NCBI RefSeq assembly: GCF_037126465.1
Contig: NC_088203.1
Span: forward strand, 90,086,668 to 90,150,667
DNA: 64,000 nt
Direction: 5' to 3'
Origin: Ornithodoros turicata
Lineage: Eukaryota > Arthropoda > Arachnida > Ixodida > Argasidae
Below the pieces are notes generated by a model. The model was not told the DNA's origin, searched no databases, and saw nothing but the letters and a program-made list of their open reading frames with translations. Positions 53,429 to 64,000 of this stretch are shown here, piece by piece (position 1 is the stretch's first letter; every line of letters starts with the position of its first letter). The translations under genes and the position numbers were made by a program.

Positions 53429-55028
53429 TGGTTTGATCAACATGAAGCTAAAGAAATTGGGACAGGCTCAGTCGTGTCTAAGTCTGAGTGTTTTACATGA
53501 AAACTCCACGATCTCCGATTCTTTTGCAGGATTGTAGTGAAAGAGTATTTATTCATTCTATTAATTAGTCATTTATTTTTAGAGGGTAAGGGCATGCTGT
53601 GCGCGTCGGCAGTCTAATTTGCCTCCGCCGCTGACCCTCTATGGTGCAACAGGCGATAACTCTCAATATACAAGCTGTATATAACCTGCAACTTTCACAT
53701 GCAAATCACAAGTGAACGTAGGACACAACAAGGCATCACTGGAAAGGGCACGGATAGGGTTACTTCATCTGGCACATTTGTCATAATGCTACGCAGATTG
53801 CTTCACCTATTTTAAAACGTATTGAGTAATTCAAGATAGCAATTCTCAAAGGCTGGGGCAAAGGTAGCGTCATTCTCGACTCCAAATATCGGCGGCTCTC
53901 GTCCCAAAGGTCTTCGTTTAACAGTTGTACGCAGCCCTGCAGAATACTGGGTCAAACTCTTACGGAACCCACGTAAAGGAGAGGTTAATTTGGCCCTAGT
54001 AACATGCACCCTGTCCAGGGCATCGCGTCAGCCACACTATACGCGAGACAGGGAGGAGAAATCTTATGGCGGAAACATAGTGACAAAAGCAGAAAATCCC
54101 AACGTACAATATGCCTTCGAGATTGCTCCTCGAAAAATAACCGGGAGCAAATGAGTTCTCTCATAGCTCTCCATAGCAGGAAGACACTAGCTTGAAATAG
54201 GGCGACGTTAAGTAGCCCGAGAGGGATGAAACAGCCTCCATTTTCATTTGAGTGAAAGCCTCGTTAGCGACGAGGAAAGTGTTTTCGGTGCAAACGACAC
54301 CCTTAATGGCAAAAAAGAAGATCATTTGTTGCGGTGTGCGTGCACGCACGTGGCGTCCAGCGTGAATAAGTGACTCTCGGAAACCCGTTGTTGACGTCGC
54401 TTTCCAAATATCGCGACATAGGACAGTTTGCCGACGCCGTCGAGCTGGCATGAGAGCGGGAGAAAATTTTCTGTTCTCTTTCCATGGCTATTGAAGCACA
54501 TACCTTTCGGATATGCGGTTCCTTTTTCTTCTTCTTTCGTTGTTTTTGTTGCGGTTTTTGTTTGTTTGTTTCAGGACTCGAAGGCGGAAATATTGCTCGA
54601 AAACTACCACCCAAGATTTTGTTGCTGTTTCTTTGTTGTCCTTGTCTCTTTTGATTCCCATTGCTGTATGAATTTTGTAGTATATTCCTCCGGTTTCTGT
54701 CTCCGCGTCCCCCTTTTCTGTTGTCGTGTTTATTAACTTGATACGGACCTTTTCGTTTACCTCACTTATCTTCCTTATGAATTAGCAATTTGCGGCGATC
54801 GGTACATACTTGGGGGAAAGGCGGCAAAACGACGAGTAATAACACCGCACTAGACAAGCCGCAACTTTCAATCACTTTACTCGAAACACATATGCCGCAT
54901 TGCAGGAAATGAAAAACTCCTCCTTTCTCTCTCTCTCTCTTCTCCCGCAACCACTCTTCCTCCAGCAATCTTACCCGAACCACATCTAGGCCCTTTCTAA
55001 AACGTCAGCCTGGAAAGCATTTTGGAAA
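53429..55028. other. No gene recognised
   Basis: Frames without domains only. A long pyrimidine tract with TTTTTGTTTGTTTGTTTCAG (54556-54575) is acceptor-like, but the following open frame is Cys-rich without a match. Charged repeats RKKKKKEP (minus near 54530) are tract translations. Confidence 0.4.
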
Positions 55029-55493
55029 GTGGTCCTAACGGACTTATTGCAACAGAGGGCCAAGATGAATCGAAGCAGACGCACTAGAACGCAACCACTA
55101 GTTGTAGGGAAGTGCGGAGCAGCAAAGACACCGCTGACATCTTGTCACTGTGGCCTAAATACAGTCCCAGAGACGGCGTCCCTCCAAATAAATTCTTGCA
55201 TTCACGAGGAAGATCGCCTCTTGTTGCACTCCAGACCGCCGTCGCAGACGAAAGCGCGGCCGCTGCCTGGTCCGCCGCCCAGCGACAAACCGAAGGGTGA
55301 CGGATTACATAGTTTGAAAAAGGTCGAGGACGAATTGTGTTCCAATGAGTACCGCATTTTGATAGCAGACAAAGAGTGCAGGTTTGTTGTGCTACAGGAA
55401 GGACCTTTTACTGTCACCGCATCGCAGGCAGTGAAAAAGACACTTACACAAACACTTTTACGTACTTTTACACAAACCGGAGAGAGGCGGTGA
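55029..55493 (+). pseudogene. Possible Penelope-like N-terminal fragment
   Basis: A 154-codon plus frame contains EYRILIADKECRFVVLQEGP, whose ADK..FVVL core matches the block before RT in Penelope-like proteins and compares with LLQTDKSAKFALLPE in the element at 17646-18158. The preceding proline-rich part (PPSQTKARPLPGPPP) is not diagnostic. No RT follows before the frame ends, so it would be truncated. Confidence 0.4.
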
Positions 55494-55769
55494 GCCGGAT
55501 GTAAAGAGCGGTGCTGCAAGGAGTCGCGTCCCAGCTAAGGACCTCCAGCAACTTGCGTTTCACGATAATCTTTTCGGCGAGGCGCCGAAAGAGGGTCTTC
55601 GTTTTCGGGATTTAGTATGTGAAAGCGGCTCTTGGCAGGAGCGGCGTGTCCGGCATTCTTAGGATGTGCCTCGATTTGATAGTGGCCGATGATCCTTTCG
55701 GTGAACGCAATTCTGAAGAACTCATAGCCACAGTTGCTTCGCGGCGCTAACACGAAATAAAACATTCTG
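55494..55769. other. No feature seen
   Basis: Minus frame 55535-55765 without recognised domain. Confidence 0.35.
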
Positions 55770-55960
55770 AAGAGGGGAGTATTTTTTTTTACAGCGGCAG
55801 CTGTTAACGGGAAGGTATATCAGGAGATCGCTGTGTCTGTGCCAGAAAACCCCCTCGCCTATCCGAGCCAGAGAGGAAGAAAGCAGAAAGTGAGAAGTGC
55901 GTGCGCAGCTGTGGAAAGGGCAAGCGGTAGCTGCGTGCGGAGAGGGCGTAGTGAGACAGA
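55770..55960 (-). repeat. Dispersed repeat R3, inverted copy
   Basis: Minus strand matches 57270-57460: blocks GCTTTC..CCTTTCCAC, TGCGC(A/G)CGCAC, TCTTCCTCTCTGGC.CGGA(A/T)AGGCGA, GCGATCTCCTGA and CCCGT(C/T)AACAGCT..CGCTGTAAAAAAAA. Poly-A after it suggests retroposed sequence. Confidence 0.75.
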
Positions 55961-57269
55961 GCGACAGCCGCACGCTTGATGCGTTACGCTTTTACGGTAC
56001 ATTGCAGTTGGGGCGTCGGAAGTCCTTCGTCGGAGCCCTAACCTAACCTAGAGGAGAGCAATACGTCAATACGTTGCCTGGTTCAATTGAAATATGGCAG
56101 TCGTTGAGAAAGCCAAACAGCTGCGGGCTTTTTTGACGAGAGCCATATTTCGATTTTCTATGTTCTTAGGTACCCTGATGCTTGCGTTGTGTCCGTTTGT
56201 TTGAGCCTCAGAGCAGTTACTTTCCATCATAGCTCTGTGTAGAGAAATGCGGAAAATACAATAGTGACTTTTGCTGACGCTCACGAAACGTTTGCCATTG
56301 ACACTAAATGTCGCAACACTTTCCGTGACGGTCAACTTTGTTTGCAAAATGTTTGTGATATGTTTGCAGAAAGGTTATTAGTCGCTGGTAGGGAACTCCG
56401 AGACAAGGAATAGACGTATACAGGACAACACGTCTCTTCGTACGACCTTTCCTCGTCTCGCAGTTCATTTCCATCATGTACAACCGGCTAACCTGCATCG
56501 TATCTCTCACTCGAGGTTATTACGGCTGATCCCTTAATGCTGTACTGACATCCGTCGTGCATGAGGGCATGATCGAGGCGCCGGATCTGCAGAAACGGCA
56601 ATGATACGCGGAGAGACCACTCGTTCACTTACCCAGTGGAGCTCCTGAAAATCGGTCGGCACGGGCGGATGAACATAGCTTTGGGACGTTGCGAGTGCCG
56701 GAACCTTGCTGGCGCGCAGTGAACGTAGACACGTCTAGCAAACGCGAGACGTTGTCAGGCCGGCGTCGGGTAGAAGCTCTCTAATAACTGGTTCCCACTT
56801 GTTGACGCTCGACGCGAAGTCACGGCGCGAATATGGTGGCTTTTAGGGACGTTGGCAGAGAGCACGTCCTTCCTGTTCTCTATACGTAGAGCTTGCCGCT
56901 ATGTCTCGCGGTTGACGAGACCCTTCGGTTGCATTCCCTCAGTCTACTGTCCTGCTGATGTGTCCTGTGGTTCCCACATGTGGTTTCCCTTCATTTCAGC
57001 AGTTCTGCAGCTCATCACGTTCGACTTTTAATTAGTGTCATGGTACAAGCATCAGGGAATCAAGGTAAAGCGAAAAACGCGCCTTTTAGACGTCGGTGTC
57101 CCTGTGACGTCATTTTTTTTTAGTTGATCGGAAGGCCTTCACGATAACGGTTCTGAAAATATGGTACCCCAAGCACCCGGTTCTTTTGAACTGGCGGGCA
57201 TCACGTTGCTGGTCTTGGACTTCAAAGCTTCCTTATTGTTTTTGGTTTGTTTGCCTGAAACGCTTCCGA
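55961..57269. other. No gene recognised
   Basis: Frames 56066-56347 and 56304-56510 (minus) lack domains. No repeat partner apparent. Confidence 0.35.
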
Positions 57270-57460
57270 TGATTCCCCTGCCCCGCACACAGCTGCCGCC
57301 CTCTCGCACCGCTTTCCTTTTCCACTCCTGTGCGCGCACCTGTCATTCTCTGTCTTCCTCCTCTCTGGCGCGGAAAGGCGAAGGTTTTTTGTTTCCAGAA
57401 CGCGGTGATCTCCTGAAACTTTCCCGTCAACAGCTTACGCTGTAAAAAAAAGAGTCCTTC
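57270..57460 (+). repeat. Dispersed repeat R3, direct copy
   Basis: Partner of 55770-55960 in opposite orientation, ending CGCTGTAAAAAAAAGAG. The two copies share about 190 bases, so the 1.3 kb between them lies in an inverted-repeat context. Confidence 0.75.
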
Positions 57461-58790
57461 TTCGCAGGGCAGACTTCTAGTGGCATTTCAAAAAACTTGT
57501 TTGAAACTGCCTCGGAAGCTCGTAAACGTGAAGCTGAACGCAGTAGGAGCGAAATTGCGATATTTAACAGGGCAGTTTAATGTATGGCAGTTTAGCGCTA
57601 AGCTAAGTAACCTCGCATGTACTCTCATGTCACGGAATTTGGTAACGCCCTCAATCTTTCGGAAAACGAGTTTCATACGCGTTGCGCCGTACATACGGGG
57701 AACGACACATAATTTACGCCAGTATATGCTGGCAGCCGCTCGTGAAGCCGCATATGCGGTTTCATCATATCTGCCTCGTCAAAATTACAGAGCTGTTCAT
57801 GGAACTTGGTGCATCCCCATATCATCGTCATCATGTATCTCTCTCTCTCTTGGGGCAGGTGAGCGCCATCCAATCTCTCCTGCCGGATTAAGCTCTCAAT
57901 TGCTCCAACCATATGAAACACCACTCTATACGCATAGAGCAAGCGCTGCCGAGCGCTTCTGAGAGGGCTTCATTTACCTTGGCCATTATATTAGACCGTA
58001 TAAGCAATCGATATGGTGAGTAGCGTCCGACGGTCCAGAATTCAGTCATCGCCGGGCAAATGCGCAGGTTCGCCAATTACGCGGGCCGTGCAAATGAGAA
58101 GGCCTCATTTGGTGCTGCCCATTTTTTATTGTTTTATTGACACGTACATCTTTAGCTGAGTTATAAATTTCCCCCATAAATGTTCGTCCAAACGTGCGGT
58201 TAGTCTAAATTATCCGTAGTCCTGGCCCCACGGCACGTTCACCGTGTCGCCCATACACATGGGCTGACTCTCCTTACGTGTAGCACGTTAATACATATTA
58301 TAAATGTGCCGCTTCTTTATATGATGTTTTTTTCGTACGAGCAGCGCAGGTCAGGCGCTCATTAAAATCATTGAGTTGTTCCGTGAGATACGGGGTGTTT
58401 ATTCCGACTACAGAGTAGCACTTTGCCACTGATACCTAAAAATGTATACAGGTACTAACTAGCGCCTGGTTATCCAGAACTCGCTGCGTGTAATCCGCAA
58501 AGAACACAAAAATTGCGTTGAAGTAGTTCCCGGTATAATAGCAAGTAATGGTGAGACGTCTTTGTCGCCGTCTACTTTCCCATATATTGTACGACACTTT
58601 TTTTGAAGATTAGAGGGGTGGACAGACTGTTAGAAAATTTTGCAAAAAGAGGTTTTTGGAAAAGACTTTGGCGAGTCGCGAGTCTTTTCATGCACATGAA
58701 ATTCGCACCCTGGAATTAAATTCACATTGTTTGAAAAATTACAACTTCAGTCATCATGCCTTGCAAAAATAAGCATCACGACTCATTCCG
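57461..58790. other. No gene recognised
   Basis: Frame 57480-57962 plus has 160 codons but overlaps minus frames and shows no domain. GATACGGGGTGTTTATTCCG near 58386-58405 resembles a transposon tip without a visible partner. Confidence 0.35.
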
Positions 58791-59290
58791 AACAATCTGT
58801 GCCAAAACCTAAAGCACACTTCTCCGCATTCACCTGGGCATCAGGGGAAGCCTGAAGCACAGGCCCCATAGGAATACATGTATTCGCAGACAATGTTGCC
58901 TATAATTCTGTTCGCATTCGCAGGACGGCAAAGTACTCCCGGATATGAAGTGAAGGGTTCGTGGTGACTACCTTCACAAAATTTGATGGCGATAGCACCA
59001 TTCGTCTTGGTTCCCCAATGACTATCGCTAATACATTGATCTCTATGGGGAAAAGGTGACCGCTGGGGAACCGACAGTTTCGCGTCTAGAGGAAAATGGT
59101 CTGGACGGCAGGTACCTTAGGTCATGTAGTTCCAGAATCCGGGAGTACTTTGCCGTCCTGCGAACGCGAACAGAATTATAGGCAACATTGTCTGCGAATA
59201 CGTGTATTCCTATGGGGCCTGTGCTTCAGGCTTCCCCTGATGCCCAGGTGAATGCGGTGAAGTGTGCTTTACGTTTTGGCACAGATTGTT
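58791..59290. mobile_element. 500-bp foldback element, 154-bp arms
   Basis: Arms 58791-58944 and 59137-59290 are near-perfect inverses: AACAATCTGTGCCAAAAC, TCACCTGGGCATCAGGGGAA, GCACAGGCCCCATAGGAATA, CAATGTTGCCTATAATTCTG and GGCAAAGTACTCCCGGAT. The loop has weaker internal symmetry (ATGGCGATAGCACC, GACTATCGCTAATAC). No target duplication can be read with confidence. No coding capacity; the minus frame 59226-59483 crosses the right arm and is not called. Confidence 0.92.
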
Positions 59291-60596
59291 GGTCATGGCT
59301 GCAGCCATATAAGCTGAGCGCAATGAGATAAAAGAGATTGACGATGATTATGCTGGTGAAAAAAGTGCGGTGTGTGTAAGAGGAATAGACGAGTTCAGCA
59401 AATCCCAGAGAGTTTAGCGCCACTTTGGACTGTGGGAAATTGCATATCAAATAGAAGAACTCGATGGAAATGGACCATTGCATGAGAATGCACAGCGCAT
59501 ACGCGGCTCTCGTTCTGGCTGAAGACAGCCGGAACCATTACTACGCTAACGCTGCTGTGTACAATTTTCCCGTTCCTGGAATCATTCCGTCACTGAGTGA
59601 GGCTACGCTTCCAAGGTTTAGGCACCAAAAATGGAGGGAAATGACCCAGGAACGATAGCGAAGAGCATTAATGCAGAACGGCCACAGTCCACTCAAACAG
59701 CGCAAGAATCTTCTTCAAACCAGTGGTGTACATGTTATTGGTCTCGCATGGAAGGGCACGGCGGGCTCCAAGGTAATGTTGCATACGTCAAGCGGACACT
59801 CTACAGAGAGAAGCATCAGAAACAGGGCTCGAAACCTATGACGGACACTCAAACAGTGAGCACACGCAGTACGCTGGGACGAAAGACACGAAAACGAAAC
59901 CATCGCGCCCCCTCACGTACATTTGTTTTCAGCCAGTAGCAGACGACATTCGGGAGGGCGCCACATCTCATGCAAATGGTCCGCTCTCCAAACTGTTTCG
60001 ATTTTTCCTCGCACCGCCCATTGTCCACGAGGTGTCAAGGTCAGCGAAAACGAAACGTGAGTGACTCCTCTATCTTCCTATGACAATAATCTCCCAGGAT
60101 GCAACGCGTGTGCAAGAAGCAATGGGATTCCCTCAAAATGTTTATTCCGACACGCAGGTCGCCACCAGGAATGGAAACTGGAATTTCTAGTTCTGAGACG
60201 TACGACGTTATGGGGTCCGCAATCTGCCATGCGATTGCAACATTGCTCCTACAGCTCCTGGCTGGCAGTCTTCCAACGTGAAGCAGACAGTGCTGTTGCT
60301 AGGAGACAGACGCAAGAGCGCTAGTTGACGTCACTTACTTTTACAGAATCCGAAACTATGAAAGTTTTGCGGCTTCTTGCGAACATTAGTAGAAGAGCGC
60401 AATGTTCGCTACTGGCATTCATGTTTTAAGGCAAGCTTGATTTATCACAGGACATAAACGAAATATCTTTCTCTCTTTTTTTTTTCAGTTTGTAGTGGCA
60501 TTGTAGTGACTCTCCCGCAGTGGTTTGAACCTACTCGATCGAGGCATAGAAACACCACATAACCACATAACTCAGTCCTGAGTAGAGCATGATGTA
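59291..60596. other. No gene recognised
   Basis: Small frames at 59464-59939 plus and 60061-60324 plus with no domain. No repeat partner. Confidence 0.35.
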
Positions 60597-60795
60597 AAGG
60601 TGGTGATGACGATGATGATGATTTGAGTTTTTATGGCGCACAAGCAACTGAGGCCATAGTGCACCAAGACAATGGTGGTTAGTGACTAGGTAAAAGAAGA
60701 AAGACTAGACTAAAATTAGCCTTTCGCAAGAATTCAGACATAGAACTTGTTATACGAGCAAGGTTGGATAAAACTATATAGCATTTAGATAGTCA
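60597..60795 (-). repeat. LINE 3' end-like sequence with (ATC)n tail, minus
   Basis: Minus strand reads ...GGCCTCAGTTGCTTGTGCGC CATAAAAACTCAAATCATCATC(GTC)ATC. A GCGCCATAAAAAC..AAATCATCATC pattern is one I associate with the 3' ends of arthropod non-LTR elements. The 5' portion is truncated and no protein remains. Confidence 0.5.
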
Positions 60796-61436
60796 ATATC
60801 TTTAATATAGTTATGAATTCTCATGAAGGACAGAAAGGGCTCATCACCCAACAACAAGGCTGGGCAACTGATATGTGTAAAACCCTGATGTAATAGTAGC
60901 ACACAAAATTTATTTGTGGCCGTCGTTCTTAATAAATGTAGAAAATTATATTTAAAGAAACGGTCGCATCCGTTGCAGTCGATTTCATAAGTAATTTTAT
61001 TCCTCCTGGATCACTGACCACAGTATCGAAAATCCCACGCTAAATAGTGGCGTAGTTTCAACGGAATACATGGCAGGAAGTTGTTGAGGGTATTCCGGAA
61101 ATCCCTCTCTGAAAAAAAAACGAGAAAACTTCACTCTCTAAGAACCAATGAGGGCGCGACCTTGAGAAAGGGATGCCGCGGCCGTGCGGGCCTCACATTC
61201 AGTTACGGGGCGTTTGGACGGCTCCTTTCCTCCTCTGCGCACCGTGCTCTCACTTCTGCATCCTGTTTCTGCATGCTTGCGCAGTTGCTGTCACTGTCTT
61301 TGCGGTACTTCGCCTTTTAGCGAATTGCTGCTTATATCGATTCTTGCCTACCGTTGAATTCGTTATAACGACGGTTTAATGTATATCTATCCAGAGAAAC
61401 AAAAGCCTGTCAAACCTGATATGCCTTCAAAAAGAA
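60796..61436. other. No feature seen
   Basis: A plus frame 61081-61320 begins after an A(9) run and has no domain. It is GC-rich near 61170-61240. Confidence 0.35.
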
Positions 61437-61530
61437 GCCATGATTGTGATTGTGATTTATTTGACCTGGTGCCTGACAACAGCTGGATTAGAGCCTACAA
61501 GTCAGTACACCTATACCAAGCAGACACGTA
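61437..61530 (-). repeat. LINE 3' end-like sequence with (CACAAT)n tail, minus
   Basis: Minus strand reads GTCAAATAAATCACAATCAC followed by AATCATGG: AATAAA followed by a short-repeat tail. No coding part is left. Confidence 0.4.
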
Positions 61531-62176
61531 AATTATCAATGGTAAACGTGAACAATAAAATACAAGTAATGTCACAACATTAGTGATGATATCAGTGCCA
61601 TTTACGCTGCTGTTTCAAATATGTTAGGAAATCAAGTTGACGGACAGGCAGTCACTTCGCATCACGACAAACGAACCTCAGAAGGCCATGTTTTTACGCT
61701 TCGTTTCCAGTCCTCACATTGATTCGGCTTCAGCAATCATCGACTTCATCTTTTCGGGTTGGATGTGAAGTGAAACATACAACAACCGTTCCAGTCTGAA
61801 CTGATACTCCCAACGACACGGCAGCGCCCCTTATTCATTTCGATCAAAGTACAAGTTGAACTGTCTATACTGCGCACATGCGTGTTACATGACCGCTCGG
61901 TTCAGACTACGAGGACCAAAATGGCCGCTACAGAGTGAAGCCTCTCCGAATGACCGCAATTCGACTTGCATTGCTATTGGCATTGGCAATTGGGCGGAGC
62001 GATGCCGCGTTTGGCGCCAATGCGAGCCTCCCATGCCAGTGCGGCAGAGTATTAAAGGTACCGAAGAAGTGCCACCACCCTCTCTCGCTCGCTACACTCC
62101 TCGGGTACACACCTTGGGTTCACACTGTGAATAAACATATACCCCCCCCCCCGTAAAGTGAATGGCAGACCTGTAG
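61531..62176. other. Unannotated, with one secreted-like frame
   Basis: Includes AAAATGGCCGC (61918-61928), a YY1-like string, and CTATTGGCATTGGCAATTGGGC (61974-61995) with CCAAT-type inverse boxes; both could be promoter-like. Confidence 0.3.
61950..62156 (+). CDS. Hypothetical short secreted-like peptide (68 aa)
   Basis: ATG at 61950 opens MTAIRLALLLALAIGRSDAA: a basic N-terminus, a hydrophobic core and a small-residue stretch like a signal peptidase site after about residue 18-20. The remainder has three spaced cysteines (CQC..KKC) and ends in prolines encoded by a C-run before TAA at 62154. The C-run, the CCAAT-like strings overlapping the hydrophobic stretch and the absence of homologues I recognise make chance a real alternative. 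Confidence 0.2.
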   Translation: MTAIRLALLLALAIGRSDAAFGANASLPCQCGRVLKVPKKCHHPLSLATLLGYTPWVHTVNKHIPPPP

Positions 62177-62395
62177 AAACTGTGTACTTTTCTGAAAGCT
62201 TGAAAATTGGACGCTTCAGATACGTAATAGCTCTGCTGCACATAAAATACAGCAGAGAAATCGGACTTCTTTTTAGAAAGAAAAATGTTTTTTTTTTTCA
62301 GAAATTGAATTTGAAAATTGCTGCACCAAGCGAAATTTGCGGACTACCGGCACGAGCCAACCCTGCGGCGACTCGCCCGTCATTTATTAAAACGC
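62177..62395. repeat. Dispersed repeat R2, copy 2
   Basis: Partner of 51512-51690; the same blocks occur in the same order with an extra ~40 bases, including a T(11) run, in the middle. Confidence 0.75.
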
Positions 62396-62890
62396 ATGAG
62401 GTAACTAGGCGATCGGGAACGTAAAGCAGGCATCCGTAGAAATCGCCGGGACGCGAGGAAAAAGCGACAGACGTTTCTCACGCACGTCACACAGACGTTT
62501 CTCAAATGGATACAGCCATTACAACAGCTATGACAGCATATCAGCAGCATATCGAACTTCTCCAAAGTTGCTGTTGTTCATTAAAACAGGTCTAATAGTA
62601 ATTATAGTAACCTGTCTCGAATGCGTGACGTCGTACATCAATACCACGTGATATCTCTCCGCCAATCTGTGGCCGATCCCTTCTTGTCGTCGGAGAACCT
62701 AAAAGGTCGCCACCGTTCAGTTCCTATAAACGTTCCAAAGTAATTAGTGCGAAAAGTATGAAGATTTGAAAGGTGCCGAGACTTGTGTGTCATCGCACAG
62801 TCAAGTTCTACATAACGGTATCTTAAAACATGGTGGTTATATTTCACTATACAGTTCTTTTAAAGAATAATCAATTCCTCTGCTCGTGGC
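62396..62890. other. No feature seen
   Basis: Minus frames 62380-62565 and 62638-62847 without domains. Tandem ACGTTTCTCA(C/A) strings occur at 62472-62505. Confidence 0.4.
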
Positions 62891-62904
62891 CAGAGGTGGG
62901 CGTT

Positions 62905-63190
62905 TTTCCTCACTAGCCTCGTCCTCACCTCAATTTTCTGGGAGAAAAATTTTCCTCACCTCACCTCACCTGAAAAATTTTTGAAAATTCTTCCTTATCT
63001 CACCTCAATTTTTTATTGAAAAATTTTCCTCACCTCACCTCACCTCACCTCAAAAATTTTTTTCGAAATATTCCTCACCTCACCTAAAATTTTTTTCGAA
63101 ATTTTTCTCACCTCACTAATCTCAATTTTTTTTTCGAACTGATACTCCCAGTGTTGCTGGGAGTAACTCACATCACCTCACCTCAATTTT
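62905..63190 (+). repeat. CCTCACCTCACC / AAAAATTTTT alternating array
   Basis: At least seven blocks of (CCTCACCT)n alternate with AATTTTT-rich stretches. One GATACTCCCAGTGTTGCTGG segment interrupts it at 63140-63160. Confidence 0.85.
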
Positions 63191-63292
63191 TTAAAGCTAT
63201 TTGTGCATTCGATGTGAAGATTGTGTATTCGACGCGCGTTGGCTTTGAGTGACTGCCAATGTAAATGCATATACCTCAAGCGTGAGTGCATA

Positions 63293-63880
63293 CAGGGTGC
63301 GGCACGAAACGTGTCATTTGACCATTATAAGAAAACGGCCTAACGGAAAAATATGGAAGATACGAAGGCAGAAAAAATAGGCGATGTCAAGTTGCCGGTG
63401 GTGAGAAAATCAAAGAGTGATATTAAACGGTAGGAACAACTTATTTATTTACACATGGTAAACGGTTGGTTTACATGGTTTACCATGTGGAAAAATATGG
63501 GGTAAACAACTTTCTTCTGGACATATAGTTTGTCACCAAATACAAATAGTTTCATCAATTTGCCATTGAAATACATTTTCGAAATTGAACTCATGAAATT
63601 GCTTAGTCAATGTAACATTCTTTTTCTTTTTCTTCTTGCTGGAGGATTTGGCCTAGTCAATCACAGAAAACGCTTCGTGGAACGATTGTTATACCCGTAA
63701 AAGTTGGGCGGAAATTGAGGTTCAGTTGCGGGTATGCGAATGACGCGCAAAGTCGAGCGTCAGATCAGCGGCGAGAGAGGAGGGCAGTCCCCGCCCAGAT
63801 GAGAGACAGAAGCTGCGGAAAGAAGGAAAGATATCCCGTGTACGCGCGGGAAAAGTTTTCATAAAGTGCGCGTTCATAAA
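63293..63880. other. Unique interval with a possible element tip
   Basis: ATACAGGGTGCGGCACGAAA at 63290-63309 looks like another transposon terminus, with no matching partner found. A small hairpin with CACATGGTAAAC/GTTTACCATGTG arms lies at 63452-63489. The GAGAGACAGAAG-rich part near 63770-63810 is without known meaning. Confidence 0.35.
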
Positions 63881-64000
63881 TTTTTCCTCGCCTCACCTAA
63901 AAAATTTTCCCATAGTTTTCCTCGCCTCACCTCAAAAATTAAAAAAAAAATTTCCTCACCTCACCTTAAAAACTTTTTGAAAATTTTCCTCACCTCACCT
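63880..64000 (+). repeat. Second CCTCACCTCACC array at the window edge
   Basis: Same motifs and orientation as 62905-63190; truncated by the end of the window. Confidence 0.85.

Larger units (their letters stand above)
62891..64000. mobile_element. hAT-like left end with CCTCACC-rich subterminal repeats, runs off the window
   Basis: Begins CAGAGGTGGGCGTTTTTCCTC, a hAT-like tip, and then 62905-63190 consists of TTTTCCTCACCTCACCTC and AAAAATTTTT alternations. After about 690 bases of other sequence the same kind of repeat resumes in the same orientation at 63880-64000. The right end and any target duplication lie outside the window. CTCGTGGC would be the left 8-bp flank. Confidence 0.55.

Noticed and set aside
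54556..54733. Exon after a strong acceptor-like tract (TTTGTTTGTTTCAG)
   Set aside because: The frame is Cys/Phe-rich from T-rich DNA and has no match; acceptor strings arise easily in such tracts.

Overview
The window looks like a gene-poor, transposon-dense piece of a chelicerate genome, most likely a tick. The basis is the combination of a tRNA-derived SINE, a Penelope-like element with a GIY-YIG endonuclease, several I-group LINEs carrying RNase H, Ty3-type LTR remnants, a mariner, hAT elements and many TA-flanked foldback MITEs. This attribution comes from family knowledge and general look; no host exon is identified, so the species is not proven. I see no rRNA, no intact tRNA gene, no CRISPR array and no operon-like gene layout. 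Nearly every long open frame is a shadow or a piece of a dead transposable element.

Layout. 0.9-1.1 kb holds a foldback MITE. 1.4-5.4 kb is a 3,992-bp element with ~550-575 bp inverted termini, TATA flanks and an AT-rich core built of diverged tandem repeats. 8.2-9.0 kb has a G-rich element invaded by a 398-bp MITE, plus a second copy of the first MITE. 11.6-11.8 kb is a 209-bp MITE sharing the tips of the 4-kb element. 12.8-14.4 kb is flanked by ~169-bp inverted arms. 14.8-16.0 kb is an element whose ends are opposed arrays of a 15-bp unit. 16.1-18.2 kb (minus) is a frameshifted Penelope-like element. 18.4-20.4 kb has two Tc1/mariner-type non-autonomous elements, one holding a SINE with an 11-bp target duplication. 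22.0-24.2 kb is a mariner split by an opposite-strand Ty3 integrase. 24.2-30.6 kb has no recognisable element.

From 30.6 to 32.2 kb lies the ORF1/endonuclease part of a LINE, and from 36.8 to 39.9 kb the RT/RNase H part of a LINE on the same strand, itself interrupted by a 674-bp TIR element. Between them are a perfect 37-bp-arm hairpin and a miniature LTR element (two 184-bp repeats around an RNase H fragment). 40.9-43.0 kb is bounded by arrays of a 17-bp unit. 46.3 kb has a 76-bp spacerless palindrome. 47.7-48.4 kb (minus) is a LINE C-terminus, followed by two degenerate satellite-like blocks. 51.5-53.4 kb is a hAT with an exact 8-bp target duplication, a BED-finger remnant and two nested foldback MITEs. 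58.8-59.3 kb is another foldback. 62.9 kb to the window edge is the start of an element with CCTCACC-rich subterminal repeats.

How parts relate. The interest is in nesting order, not pathways: SINE into Tc1-like element, Ty3 into mariner, TIR element into LINE, MITEs into hAT. No element here appears capable of moving itself; all coding remnants seen carry stops, frameshifts or truncations. The strongest candidate for something undescribed is the pair of elements (14.8-16.0 and 40.9-43.0 kb) that share an architecture, opposed short-repeat arrays as termini, without sharing sequence.
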